Below are positions 8,090 to 16,627 of a DNA stretch of 64,000 bases, piece by piece. The DNA is from an uncultured Negativicutes bacterium (GTDB lineage Bacteria; Bacillota; Negativicutes; Veillonellales; Megasphaeraceae). The notes beneath the pieces are model-generated. The model had not been told where the DNA came from. It searched no databases and saw only the letters and a program-made list of their open reading frames with translations. The position numbers were made by a program, and so were the translations under genes. Where the stretch lies: the NCBI GenBank assembly GCA_900752195.1, contig CAADUJ010000021.1, forward strand, positions 85,915 through 149,914, written 5' to 3'. Position 1 is the first letter of the stretch, and each line of letters begins with the position of its first letter.

Positions 8090-9928
8090 CTATTCAATCT
8101 TTTGTTTTCCGTGTAGAGTTCGTGCTAATCCTTTTGTCATATCATACGAATCAGAAGCAATATCTCTATTCCACTCCATAGTATCATAGCCTTCTATCCC
8201 TAGGACGTCTACAAGAAAGTTAAAAGCTAAATCATTTGTCCAATATGAAGAAATGTGGCTTTGTATGCGAGCATATTTTTCTGGTTCTGACTGAATATAC
8301 GCAGGAGAAGCAATAAAGACAAAAGGTATTCGACTCATGACAGGCTCAAATTTTGTCGATTCATGTCTCTTATTTTCTTCTACTGCTTCCCCATGATCAG
8401 AAAAGAAAATTAGCCCTTTAAAATTTGGATAGGTCTTTACCTTTTCATAAATCTGCTGAAGTACATAGTCTGTATATGCTACAGCATTATCATACGAGCT
8501 GACTTCATCATTCTTTCCCGTAAAGCGTGCATATTCGTGTGGATACCGATCAGCGTAATTACCATGACATCCCATAAGATGTACGACAATAAAAGCAGGT
8601 GTATTATCCGATATATGAGGTAATCGATTTACAAGTTCTTCATCATAATAACTCGTCTTAACAAGTTTTCCAGCATGCGTATTTATCCATACTTCATGAT
8701 CGACTGTCGATGCCATTTCCGCTATAGGCGTATCATAGGCCCCATATTTTAATTGATTGCTAATCCACCACGTATCATATCCTGCTGCTTTGGCTATTTC
8801 AATAATAGAATAGGCATCCTCTAACCGCATTGTATTATACTGATTTTTTTCGCTTAATGCATACGTAAGGGCAGGAACTGTATGAGTGTGATTGGAGTAC
8901 GCATGCTGAAATAATATAGTTCCCGATTTTGAAACCATGGAATCAAGCCAAGGCGTCGTCTCACGGCTATACCCATAGGCATGCATGTGATCTCTCGTCT
9001 CGGATTCGCCAATGACAAGAATATAAATTCCCTTATCCTTTTCATCAATATGAAGACCTGAAAGAGCTTGTAATCGCATCATTCTTTTCTTCTTTGCTTC
9101 TCCATAAGCTTTGTACTCTTTAAGTCCATTATGAGCTTCTTGTACCGCTACAATTGGATAATATGCTTTTTTTACAATCCCTTGTTTAATGGAAAATATG
9201 CTTGCTGCAACTGTAAAAACAAGGAGTAAACAAAATGCTTTTTTAGTTACATATATAGGTGCGTAACACGGCCATCTTTTAAGCCATCGTCCAACTAAAA
9301 GTAAAGAAGATATGATGAATACTAAACTAAACAGCCATACCCATAAAGGCTGTGATTTTACATAGGCCAATGATTCATCTATATTCGTCTGGAATAATGT
9401 CAATATAATGTCCGGTGTGACAGGATGTCCTTGACTAATAATGAGATATCCCATTGCCACAAGAGGAATTGTAACAATACACAAGTATGCGATGACATAT
9501 ATAAAATAAAGTATGATTCGCCCTAATTTAGGCAGTAAAGGTGTTTTCAAAAGGATAGGAATCATTGAAAATGCTGAAAACAACATGATCCCTACGGAGA
9601 AAGCAGACGTAATATCCTTGCCAGAAACAGGTACCGTAATAGCTGCAATAATAACGGTTAATGCATATAAAAGTGCAACAAAAAAAGAAAGTAAGAAAAA
9701 CTTCTTATTTAATTTCCATACATAAGCTCCCATGGCAAACAGGAAACCAGCTGATATAGGTAATCGCAGACCTCTCTTTACAGATGTAGAATAAGGAAGA
9801 AGAATATGAATCGCAATACAAAACAATAAATAGAGAATAAAAATACCAATTGAAAGATATCCTGTTTTTTTATGTTGAGTTATCTCCCCCCCCCAAAAAA
9901 TAGTATTAATATTTTTAATGTTAAACAC
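8090..9928 (-). CDS. Phosphoethanolamine transferase (EptA/CptA-like, LPS modification)
   Basis: 612 residues. Inner-membrane enzyme of the alkaline-phosphatase superfamily that moves phosphoethanolamine from phosphatidylethanolamine to lipid A or core sugars. Seen: five N-terminal membrane helices (residues 25-245), the family element FQTNIDESLAYV (179-190), the catalytic segment VIGESETRDHM with likely Thr nucleophile at 311, YGYSRETTP, HLMGCHGNY, and the metal motif FSDHGEAV followed by HES. Starts at GTG 9928 after AAGGAG; codons 11-15 are a T6G9 tract. Downstream of the UDP-galacturonate genes, possibly with its own promoter in the AT-rich gap. pEtN is the likely donor group, but the exact acceptor is unknown. 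Confidence 0.88.
   Translation of the reverse strand: MFNIKNINTIFWGGEITQHKKTGYLSIGIFILYLLFCIAIHILLPYSTSVKRGLRLPISAGFLFAMGAYVWKLNKKFFLLSFFVALLYALTVIIAAITVPVSGKDITSAFSVGIMLFSAFSMIPILLKTPLLPKLGRIILYFIYVIAYLCIVTIPLVAMGYLIISQGHPVTPDIILTLFQTNIDESLAYVKSQPLWVWLFSLVFIISSLLLVGRWLKRWPCYAPIYVTKKAFCLLLVFTVAASIFSIKQGIVKKAYYPIVAVQEAHNGLKEYKAYGEAKKKRMMRLQALSGLHIDEKDKGIYILVIGESETRDHMHAYGYSRETTPWLDSMVSKSGTILFQHAYSNHTHTVPALTYALSEKNQYNTMRLEDAYSIIEIAKAAGYDTWWISNQLKYGAYDTPIAEMASTVDHEVWINTHAGKLVKTSYYDEELVNRLPHISDNTPAFIVVHLMGCHGNYADRYPHEYARFTGKNDEVSSYDNAVAYTDYVLQQIYEKVKTYPNFKGLIFFSDHGEAVEENKRHESTKFEPVMSRIPFVFIASPAYIQSEPEKYARIQSHISSYWTNDLAFNFLVDVLGIEGYDTMEWNRDIASDSYDMTKGLARTLHGKQKIE
9886..9894 (-). repeat. Nine-G homopolymer (coding strand) in codons 12-15 of the pEtN transferase
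   Basis: The coding strand reads T6 then G9 at codons 11-15 (F-W-G-G-E). Loss or gain of one G would shift the frame near the N-terminus, the usual arrangement of a slipped-strand contingency locus. In the window's state the frame is ON. Confidence 0.8.
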
Positions 9929-10214
9929 GCTAACTCGCTCCTTCTGTTATCAATTCGATTTAGTTTTTTTAAAATAAAAATGACCGTATAGACCCATGAA
10001 TATGAAAATAAATATTAGATATTCTTCTTTTATGGTCAAGATAAAAGCTACCTTATGATATTAATATTTTGTAGGCCTCAATGTCATAAAGCAGCTCTTG
10101 TATTTCAATATATAATATTGGGGCAATTAAAGCTCTAATATAACATAATGATTTGTTGCAATAGCCAACCATAGCTAAACTATTATAAATTATATTGTAA
10201 TTTATATACTTTTG
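9929..10214. other. AT-rich intergenic stretch with no gene
   Basis: 286 bp between the epimerase stop and the pEtN transferase start. It is distinctly more AT-rich than its flanks. I see no convincing coding frame, RNA gene or strong terminator. Several TATAAT-like boxes occur on the minus strand, so a promoter for the pEtN transferase is likely, but I cannot single one out. Confidence 0.5.
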
Positions 10215-11216
10215 TTACTTATAAAAATCACGATACCAGTCTGCAAATTTCTCTAGACCTTCTTCAATAGAAGTCTGAGGTTTGAAATCAAAATCCTTTT
10301 GTAATTCACTAACATCTGCATAGGTCTGATACACATCACCAGGCTGCATAGGAAGAAATTCTTTTTTTGCTTTCACACCCAAACAATTTTCTAATACTTC
10401 AATAAAGTGCATCAGCTTTTCTGGACTATGGTTACCAATATTGTAAATTTTATACTGGTCTCCATACTTATTTTCTTTAGGCGGATTGCACAGCATATGT
10501 TCTATCCCTGTTATAATGTCATCGATATAGGTAAAATCACGATACATATCACCATGGTTATAAATTTGGATTGTTTCTCCCTTCCTGATTTTGTTGGCGA
10601 ATTTAAAATATGCCATATCTGGACGGCCAAAAGGACCATAAACGGTAAAAAAGCGCAGGCCCGTCGAAGGAATACCATATAAATGACTGTACGTATAAGC
10701 CATCAATTCATCCGATTTTTTCGTTGCTGCATATAAGCTGATTGGGTGATCTACATTATCAGTTGTCGAGAATGGTGTTTTTTGCTGATTACCATATACA
10801 GAGGAACTCGAAGCAAATAATAAATGTTCTATGCCAAAATGACGACATGCTTCCAACATATTGAAGAAACCAATAATATTAGAATCAATATAAGCGCGAG
10901 GATGATCGATACTATAACGGACTCCGGCCTGAGCAGCCAGATTTACTACGATTTGCGGCTTAAAATCTGAGAAAATCTGCTGCACTGCTTTTTCATCCGC
11001 TAAATCTCCTTTAACAAAGGTAAATGCCGGGAATTTTGATAATATTTTAAGCCGTTCTTCCTTCAAAGAAACATCGTAATACTCGGTCAAGACATCAAAT
11101 CCTAACACAGAAGCGCCTAGCGAAAGAAGGCGTTTAGATAAATGAAAACCAATGAACCCGGCTGCGCCAGTAATCAAGACTTTTTTTGAAGCATCAAAAG
11201 GCAAATACGAAGCCAT
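10215..11216 (-). CDS. UDP-glucuronate 4-epimerase (NAD-dependent SDR)
   Basis: 333 residues. Converts UDP-glucuronate to UDP-galacturonate, a sugar donor for LPS core or capsule. Seen: Rossmann motif TGAAGFIGFHL, the subgroup signature NLAAQAGVRYSIDHPRAYI, SDR catalytic residues SSSSVYG and YAATKK (Tyr and Lys), and FFTVYGPFGRPDMA, typical of the GalA-forming epimerases. Length fits the family. It begins 18 bp after the UDP-glucose dehydrogenase stop with AAAGGTG upstream, so the two form an operon that supplies the UDP-GlcA substrate. Confidence 0.9.
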   Translation of the reverse strand: MASYLPFDASKKVLITGAAGFIGFHLSKRLLSLGASVLGFDVLTEYYDVSLKEERLKILSKFPAFTFVKGDLADEKAVQQIFSDFKPQIVVNLAAQAGVRYSIDHPRAYIDSNIIGFFNMLEACRHFGIEHLLFASSSSVYGNQQKTPFSTTDNVDHPISLYAATKKSDELMAYTYSHLYGIPSTGLRFFTVYGPFGRPDMAYFKFANKIRKGETIQIYNHGDMYRDFTYIDDIITGIEHMLCNPPKENKYGDQYKIYNIGNHSPEKLMHFIEVLENCLGVKAKKEFLPMQPGDVYQTYADVSELQKDFDFKPQTSIEEGLEKFADWYRDFYK

Positions 11217-11234
11217 TCATTTCACACCTTTCCA

Positions 11235-12401
11235 TCAATCACGAGCAAATAAATCTCGTGTGTAAACCTTATCTTTTACGTCTGCTAATCTATTAGACCA
11301 ACGGTTCGTAATAATGACATCACTAATACGTTTAAATTCATCGAAATTCTTGATGACACGGGAACGGAAGAAATCGGGAGCCTCTAATGTCGGTTCATAC
11401 ACAACGACCTCAATTCCTTTCGCTTTAATGCGTTTCATAACCCCTTGGATAGCAGACGCACGGAAGTTATCAGAATTACTTTTCATGGTCAGTCGGTATA
11501 CTCCTACACATTGCGGATTCATGGCAATGATTTCATCAGCAATATGATCCTTCCGAGTCCGATTTGCCTCTACAATTGCCGAAATCAAATTCTGCGGCAC
11601 ATCATGATAATTTGCCAATAATTGTTTTGTATCCTTAGGCAGACAATAGCCGCCATAGCCAAAAGAAGGATTATTATAAAAATCGCCAATACGCGAATCC
11701 AAGCAAACTCCCTGGATAATTTCTTTTGTATTTAAGCCACGGATTTCAGCATACGAATCGAGCTCATTAAAATAGGCAACCCGTAATGCCAAATACGTGT
11801 TGGCAAATAATTTGATGGCTTCTGCCTCTGTCGAGCCCGTGAACAGTATAGGAATATCCTTTTTCTCTGCTCCTTCTGCCAAAAGACGGGCAAACTCATG
11901 CCCCCGTTCCGAGTCTTCCCCTACCACAATACGCGAAGGATGGAGATTATCATATAAAGCCTTTCCTTCCCGCAAAAATTCCGGAGAGAACATGATATTA
12001 TCGGTATCATATTGCTCTTTTATCTGGGCCGTATAGCCAACAGGAACGGTCGATTTAATGACCATCATGGCTTTAGGATTATAATCTAATACTTCCTCAA
12101 TAACCGTCTCTACCGAAGACGTATCAAAATAATTCTTTTTTGAGTCATAATTCGTCGGCGTCGCGATAACGACATACTTCGCATCAGAAAAAGCTTCCTT
12201 AGGATCCAGCGTAGCACGGAAATGGATATCATCGCGCTGTAAGAAACGGGAAATATCATCATCAATGATCGGTGATTTCCCTTCATTGAGTCTTTTCACC
12301 TTTTCAGGAATAATATCTAGCGCAACAACATCGTTATGCTGTGCTAATAACATGCCGACTGAAAGGCCAACATAGCCAGTACCAGCAATGGCAATTTTCA
12401 T
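11235..12401 (-). CDS. ugd: UDP-glucose 6-dehydrogenase
   Basis: 388 residues, the short Ugd type. Oxidises UDP-glucose to UDP-glucuronate with two NAD+. Seen: N-terminal NAD-binding MKIAIAGTGYVGLSVGMLLA, STVPVGYT, SPEFLREGKALYDNLHPSRI, the active-site cysteine in FGYGGYCLPKDTKQL, and the C-terminal UDP-binding domain (residues 290-385). Strong AGGAGG before ATG 12401. Feeds the epimerase directly downstream. Confidence 0.94.
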   Translation of the reverse strand: MKIAIAGTGYVGLSVGMLLAQHNDVVALDIIPEKVKRLNEGKSPIIDDDISRFLQRDDIHFRATLDPKEAFSDAKYVVIATPTNYDSKKNYFDTSSVETVIEEVLDYNPKAMMVIKSTVPVGYTAQIKEQYDTDNIMFSPEFLREGKALYDNLHPSRIVVGEDSERGHEFARLLAEGAEKKDIPILFTGSTEAEAIKLFANTYLALRVAYFNELDSYAEIRGLNTKEIIQGVCLDSRIGDFYNNPSFGYGGYCLPKDTKQLLANYHDVPQNLISAIVEANRTRKDHIADEIIAMNPQCVGVYRLTMKSNSDNFRASAIQGVMKRIKAKGIEVVVYEPTLEAPDFFRSRVIKNFDEFKRISDVIITNRWSNRLADVKDKVYTRDLFARD

Positions 12402-12467
12402 GATTGATAACCTCCTAAAAATTGTAGCATAGAAGTATTGTATAGCGTATATAGCATATTTTGAAAT

Positions 12468-14489
12468 TTATTTCATTAGCTCATCAATAGGTTTTAATAG
12501 TTCCGGATGATTAACTAAAAATGCTGTCAAGGATTCCATTCCCCTTTTTTCGTCCAGGTATGGTAAAGGACCTTCTTTCAAATCTGTCGGGGCATACTGA
12601 GGTCCCAATGGCTGGTAGAAGTGATTATCATAATAGCCCATAGCATCTGGACGCAGCCAGTTATGTAGTGATATAACATGGTCAAGCGGTTCTGTCATCG
12701 AAGGAAAGAGAGAATAATACGTGAATCCTTTTGGAGCGATTAATTCCATGATTGTCGGCAATATATGTAGATGACTGCCGATGACGTTACCAGCCAGGAT
12801 ACGTTGGTCTAACTCACGATGATTCATCATGAAAACAGGTGTCCGGCGATCGTGAATCGTTTCATCATGACCGGTCATTTTTTTTAAACACGATAAATTG
12901 ATAGCGTGATCCGCTGTTACGATAAACAAACAATCCGGATAAGCTCGGCGCATCGTTGAGACGAATTCGCCAATGGCCTGATCAGAGAACCAAAATGTGC
13001 CTAGTTCTTTTTGAATAGCTTTATCTTCCTTGATAGCTTTGGGAGCATTAGGCATGATAGAATCTGTCGAATATCCATATTTCTTTAAGTTAATCTTAAA
13101 AGGTCCATGGAAAGTCGTTGTATACACCATATGGAACTCCGGTTGTCCCGAATCTTCTTTCTGGATCAGCTCAGCAACTTTTTCTAAAAAAATATTATCG
13201 TATACACCAACCCAAGTTTTCGGAGCATCAGATCCACAGAACTCGGTAGCAGAACGAGCGGAATCAAATCCACACGCCGGAGCGAACTGATTGAAATTAC
13301 CATGGGTCAAACTACCCCCATACCAATAGGTAGAACGATAGCCTAGTTTTTTTAATTGCAACGGTAACGAAGTAGGAACCGTACCGTGCCACCAAGCTTC
13401 CCGTTCATTAAGTTCCAGAGCGGCATCGAATATACCTGTCATCAAACTGACGATGCTGGGGCGAGAAATAATCCCGGCAGAAAGGAAATTCGGTAAGGTA
13501 GCCGTATGTGGATCATGGAACAGCTGATTGCCGCCAGAAACAAGATTTAAGCACTGATATTCCGGCTCAAAAAGTTGATGCATATAGCTTTCTCCGACCA
13601 ATAAGAATATATGTCTAGGTTTTGTAATTTTATTTCCCTGTGCAGTACGTTGGAAGTAATCCAAGGGATTCTTCTCTTCTACAACTTTTCCCGTGATTTT
13701 TTGGATGGCTTCTCGATTTTTTTCATCTGTCCGTTCAAGTAGTGCATTGGGTTTCTTTTTATAAACAGCTTTCAAAGCCGGCAAATCATCAACGGCTGCA
13801 CGAGCAAAGAAAATATCTTTTTTTACTACCGCAGGTATCGTATCCCATTCCGGTTTATTATCATGCCAAAGAGTTCCGCCATAACGGAAAAAGTAAAATC
13901 CCACAACCAATGTTAATACGATAATAGTATTTAATCCGTAATATAATACTGGCGACGAAATAAAAGGATATGGGATAGAAGGTAATTGCAATATAGCCCA
14001 AATGCCCCAAACACAAATTGTCGCATAAAAAAATATGCCAATAAGGATTGGTATACCATGATCTTGGTGCAAAAAAATGTCGAGTAAATTGCGTTTATCT
14101 GCTTTTGCTCCTAACCGTATAGTCTGATTATAAATATCATGAAAATGATAGTAAAAAATCATCTTTCCAACAAAAGCAGCATAAATAACTAAAGAATATA
14201 TTATACCAATACTAATTCTTGCAACCGTTCCCCAAGAAGTAGGTAATCCTAAAAAAGTAGTTGGTAGACTGACCAAGACGAAAGAAACAAGAAAAATATA
14301 AGCATTCGGATCCATGCCCCACCAAAATCCATATCGATAACAATGCCAAAGAACTGCTTCTTTTCCTTTTAATGATTTATATGGATTATACACCACAATG
14401 AAAATAGTGCGAAAAATAGCACAAAGGATTGGGAAAAACAAAAATAACTTGATGTCTTGCTGTACAGACATAAAAAAATACTCAAACAT
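12468..14489 (-). CDS. LTA synthase-like membrane sulfatase-fold phosphotransferase
   Basis: 673 residues from ATG 14489 (GAGGGA upstream). An in-frame TTG at 14522 lies only a few bases from the -10 box, so it is rejected as start. Seen: five N-terminal membrane helices (residues 10-215), then an alkaline-phosphatase/sulfatase domain with FLLVGESYMHQLF, TLPNFLSAGIISRPSIVSLMTGIF, TTTFHGPFKI, and metal motif TADHAINL. LtaS uses Thr in ES-T/S context; here GES-Y-M leaves Ser or a nearby residue as possible nucleophile, so donor (glycerol-phosphate or pEtN) and acceptor are not determined. In a diderm with no teichoic acid genes visible, LPS or membrane glycan decoration is more likely than LTA synthesis. 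Confidence 0.75.
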   Translation of the reverse strand: MFEYFFMSVQQDIKLFLFFPILCAIFRTIFIVVYNPYKSLKGKEAVLWHCYRYGFWWGMDPNAYIFLVSFVLVSLPTTFLGLPTSWGTVARISIGIIYSLVIYAAFVGKMIFYYHFHDIYNQTIRLGAKADKRNLLDIFLHQDHGIPILIGIFFYATICVWGIWAILQLPSIPYPFISSPVLYYGLNTIIVLTLVVGFYFFRYGGTLWHDNKPEWDTIPAVVKKDIFFARAAVDDLPALKAVYKKKPNALLERTDEKNREAIQKITGKVVEEKNPLDYFQRTAQGNKITKPRHIFLLVGESYMHQLFEPEYQCLNLVSGGNQLFHDPHTATLPNFLSAGIISRPSIVSLMTGIFDAALELNEREAWWHGTVPTSLPLQLKKLGYRSTYWYGGSLTHGNFNQFAPACGFDSARSATEFCGSDAPKTWVGVYDNIFLEKVAELIQKEDSGQPEFHMVYTTTFHGPFKINLKKYGYSTDSIMPNAPKAIKEDKAIQKELGTFWFSDQAIGEFVSTMRRAYPDCLFIVTADHAINLSCLKKMTGHDETIHDRRTPVFMMNHRELDQRILAGNVIGSHLHILPTIMELIAPKGFTYYSLFPSMTEPLDHVISLHNWLRPDAMGYYDNHFYQPLGPQYAPTDLKEGPLPYLDEKRGMESLTAFLVNHPELLKPIDELMK

Positions 14490-14530
14490 AGTATCCCTCA
14501 CAATCAATGGTTGTATTTCCAATACATGTC

Positions 14531-14539
14531 ATTATAACA
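14531..14539 (-). promoter_or_regulatory. Extended -10 promoter of the LtaS-like gene
   Basis: The minus strand reads TG-T-TATAAT. The start of transcription would fall near 14524, which supports ATG 14489 as the translation start. The -35 region near 14554-14560 is weak. Confidence 0.6.
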
Positions 14540-14587
14540 CAGTAAAAAGAAAATACTGAATGAATTTTCTGACTTTATATCAGAAAA

Positions 14588-14641
14588 ATTTGTTTTAATT
14601 AACGAGGTAAATTGACGACAGCTTGATTAATTAAAACAAAT
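14588..14641. repeat. 15-bp perfect inverted repeat between divergent promoters
   Basis: Arms ATTTGTTTTAATTAA (14588-14602) and its exact reverse complement (14627-14641), separated by 24 bp. It lies between the -10 box at 14531 (minus) and the -10 box at 14683 (plus), upstream of both start points, so it is more likely a DNA operator than an RNA hairpin. A mobile-element terminal repeat remnant is another option. Confidence 0.7.
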
Positions 14642-14682
14642 ATACTATCATTTCCTTATGTGTATGTCATGTGAAAATTTTG

Positions 14683-14688
14683 TATAAT
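14683..14688 (+). promoter_or_regulatory. -10 box for the plus-strand pEtN transferase
   Basis: TATAAT preceded by TTTG. No strong -35. Predicted start about 14695, between the in-frame ATG 14671 and the better GTG start at 14728. Confidence 0.5.
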
Positions 14689-14727
14689 TTATGTATATCT
14701 ATATTCTATCTATATAGGAGGAATATT

Positions 14728-16569
14728 GTGAATCAGTATTGTGCAAAAATCAAGAATGTCTTTATTTCTAATAAACCAATCATGTGGAATAATTTCAAGA
14801 TAACTCTCATTTTATTTGCCATATTATTTTTAGTCTTTGCTTTATTTTTTAAAGATTCCCTCTTGGCGATAGGTCATATGACACTGATCCGGGTGCTCCG
14901 GGGAGCTATTTTTACCTGGTTCTCGTTAGTGTTTCTCCAAAGCGTATTGGATATTTCTTTCCTTCGAAAACATGGACAAAGAAAAAAATGGCTGACTTCT
15001 CTCGCTTGGTCCGCTCTTTGGATTACTCTATATACCATCGTTTTTGCTAGAACAGAAAATGGATTAAAACATGATATAGGGAACTATTATATTGTACCCT
15101 GCCTCTTATTTTCTCTTTCCCTGCTCTTAAATTGTATAATTTCTCGTTTACCGCGATGGTGTCGCATTATTTATACTATCTTCTATTCCTTGTTCCTGTT
15201 TAGCACATTACTAACCGCTATTTTTTTTCTGATTTATGATTTCATTTATGGACAGCCTTTTGATGAATATGCATTGCTATCGGTTATAGCTACAAATCCA
15301 GATGAAATAATGGATTACCTTTCCGCTACTTTTTCCTCTTTACAAGTGATTGCAATTTTATTGATTTTGATAGCGTTATTTTTGTCAATCACCATTTCGA
15401 ATTGGAAATCGACCGTTTCTCCCTATACGCCACACATCCTCAGGAAGCGCTTTTCTGTTATTTTATTAATTATTTCTTACTTTTTTATCAATTATATCAT
15501 CACTGTATTTCCTATTGATCAAGTATTACACTTACATCGCCAAAATGGTTCTATGAACGTTTTTATCCAATTAGAAAATAATATACAAAAAAATGAAAGC
15601 CAACTACAGTTAAAAAATAATGCTGCGACCCTGGCAAAGACAATACCGGGAACGGTAGTTCTCGTTATCGGAGAAAGTGCAAACCGTGACCGTATGTCGG
15701 CTTTTTCCTATACCGAAAGGAATACGACACCTTGGGAAAAAGAAATGTCCCATAATAAAAATTTTACGTTTTTTCCGAAAGCCTATGCTAATTTTCCCAA
15801 TACTGTAATGGCTGTAACACAGGCACTTACGAATGCGAATCAGTATAATCAAATACCATTAAGCAATGCTGTTGATTTACTGGAAGTAGCTAAAAGAGCC
15901 GGTTACCATACATATTGGCTTTCTATGCAAAATAAAAGTACTGTTTCAGATGCAGGCATCACAATATTAGCTAATCGAGCCGAAACACTGATCTGGTTAA
16001 AGGGATATGACGAAAATATACTGGATAAATTGCGTGACATCCCAGAAAATCAAAATAATTTCATCATCCTTCATATTCAAGGAAGTCATTTCAATTACGA
16101 TAGAAGAGTCCCGGAATGGTTTTTAACACAAAACCATTTGGAAAATGGTTCAAAAGAAACAAATTATGACAATTCCTTACTATATACTGATTATATCTTG
16201 CAACAGATTTTCGAATATCTAGATCAGCACAATCAGCTACAAGCTATGATCTATGTCTCTGACCATGGAGAAAACATGCAGTATACCCACACAGCTTCTC
16301 CCTTTGTCTTTGACATGGTCCACATTCCCATGTGGATTTATCTGTCCCCACAGTATGAAGCACATTATCCTTCCACAATAGAAGCGTTGCGCAACAACAA
16401 TCAAAAAGTATTTACTAACGATTTAGTGTTTGAACTGATATCGGGCATTCTCCAGGCTCCTTCGAATGTTTATGACGAAAAATACGATATTTCTTCTCCA
16501 AGATATAGCTTGACCGATAATCAGGCATTAACATTACAGGGAAAACGTCATGTCAGTGAAGACCTATAA
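14728..16569 (+). CDS. Second phosphoethanolamine transferase-like protein (EptA/CptA family)
   Basis: 613 residues from GTG 14728, six bases after AGGAGG; ATG 14671 lies upstream of the predicted transcript start. Seen: five N-terminal membrane helices (to about residue 265), then the alkaline-phosphatase fold with LVIGESANRDRM, NTTPWEKEM, VMAVTQALTNANQYNQI, HIQGSHFNYDRR, YDNSLLYTDYILQQI and metal motif YVSDHGENM. It shares architecture and motifs with the minus-strand paralogue at 8090. Odd: where the paralogue has ES-E-T-R, this protein has ES-A-N-R, so the usual Thr is not at the same place. It is monocistronic and ends at a strong bidirectional terminator. Confidence 0.85.
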   Translation: MNQYCAKIKNVFISNKPIMWNNFKITLILFAILFLVFALFFKDSLLAIGHMTLIRVLRGAIFTWFSLVFLQSVLDISFLRKHGQRKKWLTSLAWSALWITLYTIVFARTENGLKHDIGNYYIVPCLLFSLSLLLNCIISRLPRWCRIIYTIFYSLFLFSTLLTAIFFLIYDFIYGQPFDEYALLSVIATNPDEIMDYLSATFSSLQVIAILLILIALFLSITISNWKSTVSPYTPHILRKRFSVILLIISYFFINYIITVFPIDQVLHLHRQNGSMNVFIQLENNIQKNESQLQLKNNAATLAKTIPGTVVLVIGESANRDRMSAFSYTERNTTPWEKEMSHNKNFTFFPKAYANFPNTVMAVTQALTNANQYNQIPLSNAVDLLEVAKRAGYHTYWLSMQNKSTVSDAGITILANRAETLIWLKGYDENILDKLRDIPENQNNFIILHIQGSHFNYDRRVPEWFLTQNHLENGSKETNYDNSLLYTDYILQQIFEYLDQHNQLQAMIYVSDHGENMQYTHTASPFVFDMVHIPMWIYLSPQYEAHYPSTIEALRNNNQKVFTNDLVFELISGILQAPSNVYDEKYDISSPRYSLTDNQALTLQGKRHVSEDL

Positions 16570-16578
16570 CAAAGCATT

Positions 16579-16627
16579 AAAAATCCGTAGGAAAGAGAAA
16601 TGATTAGTCTCTTTCCTACGGATTTTT
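16579..16627. terminator. Bidirectional intrinsic terminator
   Basis: A near-perfect hairpin of about 20 bp (AAATCCGTAGGAAAGAGA and complement, loop of about 9) flanked by A and T runs, between convergent genes. On the minus strand it overlaps the GT8 stop codon. Confidence 0.9.

Noticed and set aside
14671..14727. ATG 14671 as start of the second pEtN transferase
   Set aside because: It precedes the predicted transcription start, and GTG 14728 has a textbook AGGAGG at proper spacing.
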